Source: Apostichopus californicus (taxonomy: Eukaryota; Echinodermata; Holothuroidea; Aspidochirotida; Stichopodidae). Taken from it: a stretch of DNA of 25,517 nt. Each line of letters opens with the position of its first letter. Position 1 is the first letter of the stretch. The notes under the pieces are model-generated. The model saw only the letters and a program-made list of their open reading frames with translations. It was not told the origin of the DNA and ran no database searches. The position numbers were made by a program, and so were the translations under genes. The stretch covers positions 1 through 25,517 of the forward strand of contig JAIPMN010004317.1 in NCBI GenBank assembly GCA_020650975.1, written 5' to 3'. Shown one piece after another: positions 1 to 11,300 of the stretch.

Positions 1-2237
1 AAAAAATCCCTGAGGCAAATATAATCTGCTATCTTTTTTTTCCCTTTCCTTTTTAAATCTTTTTTTTTAAATGACATTGTTCTAGTTCGGAACAATTTAA
101 TATAGGAAAAGAGATGAATTCCTTTGAGGTTTTGCAACACCCTTGAGGTTAATATCTATGACTGTGCTATGGGTATAACCATTTTTTGCAGTACCTCAAC
201 ATGTTGACAAGCGGTGCTATGATCTGGCCACAAAAGTGTCTTATGATGCAGGACTGACTTATAAGGAGGAAGTTTAACTAGTTTATGGAATTTTAGTTTA
301 ACTAGTTTATGCTCCGATTGGTACTTGAAATAGAAAAGGGTATAACCTACAGTACTGCTTTGATGCAAATTACAAGGATATATCTGGTTGTTACTACAAA
401 GGACAAACTAGACGACCCTCAAATACTGTCCTTGCACATCAAAGTAGGCTCACTGATCAGAGAATTTCAAGTTTAAGTCTTAACATAATCTGAGTGGAGG
501 GTCACATCAATGGAAGTCGGTTATCGAGACAAATTTTTTTTTTTACATTTGGATAGCATTACATGATGATAAAAAACTTTTAACATGTAAAAGGAAGTGG
601 GCCTAATGTTTTGATCCTAGCAGGATCTTCTTCAAAGGCTGAATGACAAGTGTCATTCAGCCTCTGCAGAAGATCCTGCTAGGATTGAAACATCAGGCCC
701 ACTTACTTTTACACAATCTCTTACACAGGCTCTTTAGTGGATAAGCAGTTTGCTAACTGTTTTTGTTTTATTTTTAGTTTGAAAACCTTTTAAGTCCGTA
801 AAATTGTTCTGCAACTACAAAGATGCACAGCACAATTTTAAACATTAGACCTTTCAAGCATTGTGTGAATGGTTACTCAAAATCTTAGTAAAAACCGTTT
901 AAAACATGTTAATACTTGAAATTAAAAGCAATTAAATGGCTGTTGGTAAGCTATCAGTGCAAATTTTCAGTTGGATAACATAACAAGGTGATGGAAAATC
1001 TTTGATAATCTATGATAAAGTTGGTCTTTAAGTTGAAAGAAGCAAATCTAACTTCTACCATTAATCCTTTTAAGCATTGTGTGAATTGCTACTCGATCAA
1101 AATCATGGAAACAGCCATCGATACAATTTTGGAATTTGAAACCACTCCCTTGATGACGCACTAGATAAACACAGACTACTCAAATGAACTTATCCCATGG
1201 CAATAACAGGAGCCATTGGGTCTCAAGGCTATTGTGTTCCAATCACGGAGTACTGTTCCAATCTATTTTATTCAAAGCAGCCATTACTCGACTGCAGTTT
1301 CTACCATGAAATATAGAGTGAAAATTGCCTACATACTGTACTAGTTTTCACATACACAATTGTTGAACATTCCCCCAAGAGAAGTGACGACATAATACAA
1401 GGACTGAACATGTGAGTACAAAATGAAACAGACATGATCCTTGCACACTTTCAAGTTTCTTTCCAGCCCTTCACAAAAACAAGTGTCACTTCACATGGTC
1501 ACACCCCCATCCCCTCCCTTACATGTACCAAAAACTAAGAAGAATTCAAGAGGATGTTGAGCTACTGATCACTTTGTTTGACATTAATATTTTCAAACTC
1601 TTCAACTATGATCTTCATAGCTTGTTCCATGGCACATACATGTTTGGATATTGTTTTCCCCCTTCCCTCCCCCCTCCCCACCCACTAAGAGTAAACTGTA
1701 CAATCACCGGTGGTATCGTAGTATTATCAAAAACCGCTTGGAATTACTCCAAACTTGTATAAAATAGAGCTCATAATCCTCAGAAATTGATTTTAGAGAT
1801 ATTACAAGCAGAACTGAGGGGATGGTTTCTTTTTCACCTTACATGGTAGTTTTAGTCTGCAGTTAACTTCATTAAACAACATTGGTGTTTATTTCATTAT
1901 TTTTCATTATTTTTTTTCTACATTAGTTTTGAAGAAAAAAAACTTGAATAAATGACACCAACAATTTTTCACCTGCAATCCATTGTACAAGATCTTCATT
2001 GGTTTTTCACTCACGTGACAATATTTTATAGCAGCAGAAAAACGTATACTTCTTTGAGGACATTGCGGATTATTTGTACTAACCCCAAATTCGTTGAATT
2101 GAGAAACTGGATTGTCGATTTATCACATTGCAATCTTGTAACATTCATTTGTTCATACTCGATTGCAGTTACCAGATCGTAATTTCAGCTTGTGAGAGGC
2201 AGATCAATAATATTTTGAGGACCAGTGGGATACTTAC
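1..2237 (-). other. Last scramblase intron (partial), no gene seen
   Basis: AT-rich sequence downstream of the donor at 2237. It contains the palindrome at 586-713 and a diverged duplication: the phrase AAGCATTGTGTGAAT occurs at about 858 and 1073 with similar flanks. There are also C-rich pyrimidine runs near 1503-1520 and 1660-1684. The short open frames at 1523-1762 and 1952-2182 show no family resemblance. The 3' acceptor and last exon lie outside the window. Confidence 0.7.
586..713. repeat. 128-bp palindrome (foldback) with ~60-bp arms
   Basis: The left arm starts TGTAAAAGGAAGTGGGCC and the right arm ends GGCCCACTTACTTTTACA. The arms meet at GAATGACA-AG-TGTCATTC (641-658), leaving a 2-base centre. 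Mismatches are few. Each arm holds GATCCTAGCAGGATC-type text that is itself a small hairpin. It could be a foldback transposon or a head-to-head pair of the same short element. If transcribed it would give a long double-stranded stem. Confidence 0.9.
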
Positions 2238-2399
2238 GATGAGGAAGCAGGCAGCCAGGGTTACGGCCTTCATCCTGACATCAAGATCCATGGGAAAGGA
2301 GACGCCAAAGTTATCAGCATCCGTGAAATACTCCTTCACCAAACCTGTCCACTGTTTGGAGATCTTACCGACCTTTGTGCTGCCGTCTGCAGACATGAC
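2238..2399 (-). CDS. Scramblase exon: nuclear-import segment, Ca2+ loop, start of TM helix
   Basis: 162 bp, phase 0 at both ends. Acceptor CATTTCAG (ending at 2400); donor GTAAGT (2237-2232) directly after CTC ATC. It encodes [16 protein letters not shown], then [16 protein letters not shown] and [13 protein letters not shown]. In PLSCR1 the matching pieces are the import segment, the EF-hand-like Ca2+ loop and the first half of the membrane helix. The conserved continuation (DFMFFE-type) must come from another exon. A scan of bases 1-2230 for any codon choice of DFMFFE on the minus strand found none. Confidence 0.96.
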
Positions 2400-5300
2400 C
2401 TGAAATGAGGGTTAAAGGTCAACTACCTATCAAACACATTCAATCGACATTCGGAAATCTCTGGTTACATGTCTCGGAGTTAGAAACTACATTTTCAAGA
2501 AAGTAGAAATGTAATAACTGGATGAAAACTAAACTTCTGAGAGAAAAAAACAAACTGTTAAGAAACTGCTTAGATCTATCAATCTTAAAGAGGGGCTGAC
2601 AATTTGACCCTAGCATGAAATGCTTGAAAGCAAGATGACTTTGAAAGAGTTCAATTTTGACGACGATACTGGTGGGAACAAAATATCAATCCCTCTGAAT
2701 TTCGGACAGACAACTAGATTTTAACAATGTCATGAAACAACAAGGTACAATCTCAAACTATAACTGGACTGTACTGAGAAGATGTATATCAATCAATGGG
2801 CAAACTTGGCCTTTTAAATCAATCAATCAATCCCCAATGCTAGTATCCTATTGATCAAATCCTATCTGTGATTGCAACCCATTCAGCACCCTGTGCCTCC
2901 TCATTGGCAGAAGGGTAACTGGCTGGTGATGGTGAGGGCGAGGGAGAGGAGGCAGGGAGGGGGGGTGGGGTTGGTGAGGGTATATGTCCAAATAGATTGC
3001 ACCAGGACCAGACTACAACCTTACAGCTGAGTATTAGGGGAGACTCTACTGACCCTTGATGATTTGTCCCGGCACCCCCAGACAACAACATTTCTTCTTC
3101 TCCTTGTTTGTTTGCATTTGACTTATCTTACACTTGCCCTCTACTCTTAACCATCCATCCATCAAAGCAGAACTATGTGACAGTGGTTTAATGCACAAAG
3201 TGTATTCTATTTCTTCTTGCAAACCTTTCCCCAGGTCAAAAATTACGCCTAAAAGGTATGTTCTATTGTTTTGAAGACTTTCTGGACATTTTAGCATTAT
3301 CTAGCCAATTTTTGCGTAGTCACTATGTTAGTCAAGTCTCTATAACCCTTACATCAAATTCCACATCTCCACACATGTTCCAGGTACAGAGCGGACCGTC
3401 GATACGGAGAATGGTCTCTTCTCGTTCATTCTCAATCGTAAACTTTGGGAAACAGATGCTCCAGGACTGCTTGACGTAACCGATCACTGTCCCGGGAGGT
3501 GAGCTCACTTCCAGTTTCTGCAAGCAACTATTTTTTGCAAAAAATTATAATAAAGAAGAAGAAGAAAAGAAAAGTGAATCAAGTTGGCGGAAAAGGCAAA
3601 TATTTCTCCATTCCTGTAAGGTAGTATCCTGCATGAAAGTTCCCCAAGAATTTAAAAAGAGAAAGAGAAAATAATAATGATGATATTTATTTCAACTAGG
3701 TCCCCAGACTTCCTGAGAATTAATTTCCTCGTTTCAGATTCTTGAAGACCGATAAGAAAAGTAAAATATATATGCTGTAACCAGAGCAGTGAATTTTCAG
3801 GTTACCAGGACATTCTAGGCACGGTAGAACGAGGTGCTAAGGTTGTGAGGAGACAGGTAAGCGAGGAGTGAAGTAGATGCTGTAACCATACAGTGAATTT
3901 TCAGGCAGAGGTCAGAAGATGAACAAGGAACCGATGAAGGTTAGGATGATCCTTCGTCCTGTCGATATTGTGCACAGTGGGTGGATCACTTTGTAATTCT
4001 GAGTAGTCTCATGCATATGTAAATTTGTGTTTGTAACAGTGGGTGGCTCCAGGGAGGGATCACTTTTTAATTCTGAATAATCTTATCTCTATGTATGAGT
4101 ATTGGGAACAGTGGGTGTATCCAGCAGGGATCATCTTATAATTCTGAATAATCTCATCCATACAGTATATGTATGAGCATTGGGAACAGTAGGTGGATCC
4201 AGCAGGGATCATCTTTTAATTCTGGGTAACCAAGTCCAAATCCAATATTCTTCTAACCATAGGGTGGATCCAGCAGGCATCACCTTGCCATAGCCATGCA
4301 CAAAGCTTCTTTTTTTTTGGACAAATACCAATCACTTGAGTCCAGTGTGTTATTCATTATGTTCAAATCTCAACCTTCAAAATGCAAAATGAAGCAATAT
4401 TTCTTTGAAGTATGAGACATGGCTATTGATAATTGAAGTTCTTGTCTTCTTGACACACTTATCAAATACCAATTAAAAACGAGCAGTTACCATGGAAACC
4501 AACAAGATGTACATCTCAAAGGACGACTCAAGTGGATGATATCTCTCTGAGTATTGTCTAGAATCTTCATGTCGAAACATCGTGCATTCCCGCAGCAGTT
4601 TCTGGTACAGCAGTCCGAATCTAGACACACACAAAAAACAAACAATAAATTTAATTCTAAAAACAGACTGGGAAGCCACAGCAATGTTAAATCAGAAATT
4701 TAGAGCCAAATGACAAACATGGAATTACACAAAAAGAAAACAAAGATTTGTCATAAAGTTCACAAAATATTTAAACATCTATGTCTGAAAATTATTATGG
4801 TATTGTAGTAGTTATTATTATGCAGTGATTGTAAACAGAAAATAATATTATTATCATATACTGTACGTGTACTGTAGCATGGCTCTAGGATGACTTTCTG
4901 TAAAGGAATATCCAATGCCACTTCTAGAAGAATTATGTGCAATTCAAGTAGTGTTTGGAAATGGCTGGAAACTTTTGAAGTACACTCCTCTGAATTTCTA
5001 ACATGAGAAGTCAACCACTGTGTATAGTACAGCATAGCATTGCATAGCATAACAACTCAATACCAAATGTTAATTTTTTTTTTTAGGCCACACTAAAATT
5101 TGGGACACAAGATTTCCAAAGTTTCCACAATTGTTATGACCTCAAATTATGAAGTTTTGTGGTTTGAGGTCAATTTTGATTATGAATCTTTTCTTTGTTT
5201 TGCACTTTAATAAACTATTCACACTGAAACTTGTGTAAGGTAAAGTGGTGATGTGAAATAGCTGAAAAACTTATGAAGTATGCTGCTCTCAACGAGGGTG

Positions 5301-8300
5301 CTAAGGTTGAGGGGAGACAGGTAAGCGAGGAAGGAAGTGACAACAAAACAGGGAAATTTGCCCTGAGTGATGTAAACCGCCAGTGCCTAGTGCTTATCCT
5401 TAATATTTGATGAAATTCTAGCTTTCAGGCTATTTAAGACCTAACAGTGACACAGTTGGTACTGTACATTGTAGTGCAATACTTTATCTCTGTCACTAAA
5501 TTAAGATTTTATTACACTTTATTACCTCTGTGTTTAAACAACATACAATATCAACGTTCAAATTAGCAAACAAGATAATCATCCTGTAAAAATTTGCAAA
5601 AGTCAATATTTTGTGAATCTAAAGAATGTATCCAGACTGTCAGTTAATACAGGGATAAAGAAGAACAAATAATTAATTTTATCATCATAAAGTGACACGT
5701 CTTCAGAATCTATAATTAACAAATTAATTATGATAACGAGCTGTAAATGATAATGGTAACACTGGAAACTCAAGCTGTAGATAGTAAACAAAACGCTGGA
5801 AACTGATCTTGAAAACAAACAAACCAAGCCGATGCTCTACTGTTGCGTTTGACAAAGATTATTTGTCAATGTTTAGCTTTTAAGTATTCTTTTATCAGGT
5901 GATGACTGAAGTAATCACATAGTTGTAAACAAGATGTTGATAAATTGTTAACACTGAAAAGGGGAAATTCCTTGAGCAAAGGTTACATTTCGTTCTTCTG
6001 AAGGTAACATTTTGCATTGTATAAAGGAGGCCAGTGTGGTTCTGGGGTCAGTGAAAGCAACCTCCCCCCAACTCCTACCCCATTGAAGGTGTGTGGGCTT
6101 CATCTAAAAACTTTGTTAGACTTCACATGGTGCATTCCAAGGCATATTTAGAATATAATTGATGTCCATAGTTCAAAAAGTTTGCGTTAATTTAAATACT
6201 TTTTCGTCTGAAGTTTGAAGGGGTGTGGTGTTGGAGGAACTGCACTAGGATGCTGTGGATTTTATCAATGCCATAATCCCCACTTTAATGCTCTTTAAGG
6301 TCAAATTGCAAACTTTAATTGATTTCATCAATTTTTATTCAAAAGAAATTGAATAACAAATATCTCCCAAGTAAAATGTAGCAAATTTGCATCATTCCTT
6401 TCGAATGGATTTAAAAGGCAAAATTCATGGTACGCCACCAAAAACGTGAAATGAAAAATTAATTTACCTTCGGCAGCAAAGTAGACTTGTTGTCCCAAGG
6501 TATTCTTAACAATATACTTGTTTGCCGTCTCAAAGCCAGTGAAAGCTGGAAGGAAAAGAGAAAGACAAGAATAAAAATAAATTAAAGAAAATTAAAACTG
6601 ATACTGTAGTGTTAGAAATAAAAGATAGTATAAAGTATCTGTACTTTACTTGAAAACAAAATGAAATTTTGAACACAAAGAAACACCAAAAAGTAAAAAA
6701 CTGACTTTACAATATAACAGCTTTGATATGCTTTTGAAGGGCATAGAGTTTAATTTTGACCAACGCTGAATAATTTCCTGATCGAGGTTCAACATACATG
6801 TGCATAACTGTACCGTTTCTTCATTTTGTTTGTATCCGTATTTCTAATAAATTTTGTTTTATGGGCTCCCATTTGCTGCGAACCTGATCACGTGAACGAA
6901 TACACCAATGAGAAAACGTGTACTATGCACTTACATTACATCACAGCCTACGGAAGAGATCTTCCCGTGGATTAACCGCGTGATCGTAAAAAGAATATAT
7001 ACTCGATCTTAGCACTGATCTGGCTTGTTGCGTAACTTGAGTATATACTCGAGCTCAGCACTGAACAGTCTGAACGGGTTAAATATGAAGTAAATCAGAG
7101 ATCTGATCTTAGCTGCCGTATTCTACTACAAATAACAAAGTGTTGTAAATCTCTCAACATCATGCAAGTATGTTTGTTACATCTAGGCAAATACAGCAAT
7201 CATTGCATGCTGCAGATCAATGTTACAGTAATACAACATAGGTTGTAGAAGACTAATAAGGCTTATACAGTATACATGTGCTCATATCTGCAGCAGCTGG
7301 ACCAAGGGTTCAGTAAGTAGAGGGGAGCAAGATAAAAGCTGAGACAAATTCCACCACTCACTGCACTGTTTGGTCATACAAGGCTACACTGGTCAAACGA
7401 TTAACTTGAGTGAGAAAGCTAGCTAATCTACTCCATCATAGCAAACATACATTAAGTTTATTTAATTAAACCAGTAGTAATGAAGAGACAAAGGGTCTAC
7501 ACAGTACAATTCTTCATCAGAATGAAATGCCAAAACGTACCTTTGTCACCTCATCAAACACTGGCTGGAAAACTTAGACAATAAAATCAATATTTTTGTG
7601 GGAGCAAAATCTCACACTGTACATTACAAAGAAAGACAATCAATGTCTGTTTGACTGAGGACTTACATCTGTTTAATTTGACAAATAGCAAGTGCCTATA
7701 TTCATTAAAAGATGTTGGCCTCTACTAATTGGCTATCCTAGTCTTTAATGTAGGCTCCATGGGATGTCAAATCGAGACCTGTACTAAATCAATGTCCTGA
7801 TGTGTAAAATCAGGTATATATAGGGGGCTATCAAGAACACTGTATTACAAGTTAACTCAACATCATTGCATGCTGCAGATATTGCTCAACATGTATGTTT
7901 GAAAGTGAAACGAACGTCAATCACAGGATTGGACTGGATAGGCTACAAGGGAAGGACTTAATTAAATGTTATGGACGTGCAATATTGGTTTTAATTGTAT
8001 GTAGAAACTGTGATGATTTGTGGCATTGAAGAAGAAGATGTTTTAGAAAGGCAATGATACTGGTCAAGATGACACATGAGATGTAAAAGGTACTTCTACA
8101 GCCTGGGTTGTCTACAGTATGTACTCTACAGTAAGGTATTTTATACCTAGCTATGGGAAACTATTGCATTACTGGATATACAGTATAGCAAGTTATAAAG
8201 AAACAAACTTAAGAATGTGAAAAAAATTGTCGGTGGAATAAAAGAATAACCTGGAAATGTAGTTGGCAAACTTTAAAATGTGCATCAGGAAGAGAGAATA

Positions 8301-11300
8301 ATTGCAAATGGGGGGGGGGAATGGGGGGGAGTGGGGGAGGGGGGTTGACCTGGAATAAAAACAGACGAGTCTCAGCTATATAACCTTGTGCACTACTAAC
8401 TTTGTAGACTAGATACTGTCAGTGAAAATGGTGAAGTGCTGTAGTCAGATTGAGCAAACTCCACCTCTCCCCTGCTCCTCCCATAATGCCTGATCTCCCT
8501 CCCCCTGCCCCTCCCAAAAATGCCTTGTATGGCGGATTAATGCCAAGAAGATCCAAAAGTGGTGTAATACCAGCTAAAAATTAAGTTGAGTAAAAAACTA
8601 AAAGACTGCAGTGCTCTTGTAGTATTTACGTAAATTACTGTTTCTATATGCTTGATACATATCTTCATGAAGTGGGTGTGGTCATGTAAAATATAAGTTA
8701 AAAGTTAATTAAGTGCTTCTCATAAGTAATTAAGCAATCTAGGTATCTAATTAATCATGATATTGCATAGTTTGCACATTTGGCAAGCCTGAATGTGTCC
8801 ACCGATGGCTTGTTTTTGTTGATGTTGTGTGTAACTTAAAAGGATTACTCTACAAAACATGTCAACCTGTCAATGTTAATTGCTGAGAGGTAAGTTTCAA
8901 TCATCATTACAAAATTCATAATTTGCATAATATGATCTATTGATACAACCCAGTTTTCATGGAGCTGTGTTCAGGTTTTACCAATACTATGTGCTTTGTA
9001 TGGCCCAGCAACAACAGATTGGGTTACATGGAAATTCTTTGTCTCAAAATAAAACTTCCCGTAAAGATCCCAAGTATGCATTCATGTACCTGTACATCCT
9101 CTTTAAGAAGAGTCACCCAGGATAGAACTTGATCCACCCTCAACCCCCATTCCCCTTACATCGAGACTGTAACCGTATGATCCTGACGCTGTCACGTGAA
9201 GTGAGTATCGCCACTACCTTGGAAAGAGGAATAGCTACTACACATGATCAGGCCATAGATTAACGTTGCTACAGTATATATCCTCAAAGGACAGGTTGAG
9301 AATGGCTATAGGTTTACAGTTTTAACTCGGAAGTGCTTCATTATACAGACTTCCTTCATAGATCTGCAATGACGTTGGAAAATTTAATAAGACTTGAGAT
9401 TGAAAAGACCTTCAAATGGCTTTATCTATAAACTTTGAATCAAATATATGATTCGTGGGGTGCACAACGCAGCAAGAGTGGTTCCTCTTCAAATGACTGT
9501 CTTTTACGTTTACAATACAACCTCCCATTTTCTTTCAGACATTAGCATACAGGTACAGTAGTTGTTCTAACTTCCTGAAACATGTTACAGTACGAGTCAA
9601 ATGCTGTACAACGTCTAGATACGAAAACAAAAGGAAAGCAAAAAGCAGGGAAAAAAAAAAGCAATTCTTCTTTTTTCTGTTCACAATATTCCTCACGTTC
9701 CTTTTCTATGGATCTTTCGAAGACGTCAGCATACCATACAGCCTACCTCCCACTCCTTTGTCCAGATGATGCTATGATCAAGGAAAGTAAGAACGCTAAC
9801 AAAGTACACTTTCCTTTTTGACAATATTTTTATATTCTCCAAATTCCCCATAGTTCAATCTGTTTGTACTCGTCTCGGCTGTTCTGAAGACTTGTAGCAT
9901 GCATCTAGATCCCACTACTGTACTTTGAGATACTGAAAGTACTGTAGACCACTGCACCATCTAGACAATATTAGGCAGGGCTCAAATTTAACGGTGGTCC
10001 AATCGTCCGAGCCGACCAAAAAATCACATCGGACAGCCTAGAATGTGCTTAGGTTGTCTGACATGAATGGTAAGGGCTACAGTATTAGTAAAACAAATCA
10101 CAGGAAATTAAGAAACCACCATTGACTATTTCAGCATGAAAATCTCTGTAATGGAAATGTTGTTAACTCTGTACTTGCGGTTGATTGTTAGATTTATTTG
10201 TTTTCAAACAAATTGAAATCACCTGTACAAAGGATTGGAATTTTGATTCTTTTGAAAAGAAGTTGTGGTTTTTTGAAAAAAAAGAAAGATATTCATTCAA
10301 GATATTCATGCAATGTACCACGTCAGGCAACTCCAGTAGTATTTTTGGGTGCTTTAATTGGACAACCAAAAAATCCTTCAGACAACCAAATATGAAGGCA
10401 AGGTATAAGGGGAAAGCAAGTTTGGATATAAAATATGGAAAGGGGCAATTCCTATTTGAAAATATTTTATCTTCTAAAAATATCCCTTTTTTCTCTTTCT
10501 TGTCTGTTTGACCTTGTTCCTCCAGCTGAACTTAAGATACAGAGAATTCCTATTCATTTCAGATTCAGTAACATGTTAGTGTAATATTGTAAAAGCCTAC
10601 ACAAGAATAAAGAGGAAATCAATTTAGGTTTGAAAACTCCTAATTACTTCATCATTTTTTAAATGCAACTGGATTAATTAGTCAAGCTAATGACCTACTG
10701 TATACATTATGATGGGATTTTATAACTGAATAGCATCATAAAATGTCTGAACATTACCTCAAAAAAAGAATAAAAGGAGAAAAAAAAAGTTGCATTAAAC
10801 TGAATTGTTAATTGAGAGAGATATCTAATTAGACGCTCATGCATACATCTCATCACTGTGTTATTACTATAAACAGTAAGCTATCCTGGCTCTACAGTGT
10901 GTGTTTGTATAATCCAGTTCTAACTAAGCTTCATAGCAAACACAGATTAGCGTACTGTACTTTACACTGTACGCCTTTGCCAAAGCTAGTCACTTTTAAT
11001 CTATAATTCACCATCATAGTGTGACTTTAATCTAGGTGTTGTGAAATGCCCTACTATAAATTGTGCTTAATAGAAAAGAAAAAAAAGTAATAGAAAACCC
11101 AACTACAAAAACAATGAAGTAACCCTCTCTTCTCCCCACCACCCCCCCCCCCCAAAGAAAAAACTAACAATATCAATGTGACAGCTCAGAATTATTTGAC
11201 AGATTTAACATTTTGATAATTCAATTAAATAGTAAAAATAGGTCATACATTTTCACATACAGTACACATTAATCATGGCTGACTGAGCGCTAACTCAGTT

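Larger units (their letters stand above)
3528..4490 (-). other. Scramblase intron carrying a ~72-bp repeat array
   Basis: 963 bp, GT..AG. The acceptor side has a CTTCTTCTTC tract and an unusual TAG acceptor. The middle is filled by a tandem repeat (3975-4285). One copy of a dispersed repeat sits near 3828-3872. Confidence 0.85.

Noticed and set aside
9963-10065. GGGCTCAAATTTAACGGTGG-like block, possibly a known invertebrate repeat
   Set aside because: It seemed familiar as a repeat type, but I could not fix boundaries, ends or a second copy in the window, so no element is annotated.
10185-10511. 108-codon plus-strand open frame
   Set aside because: It starts at a TTG rather than an ATG in an AT-rich intron and shows no domain, no repeat of codon pattern and no splice context. 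It overlaps other open frames of similar quality.
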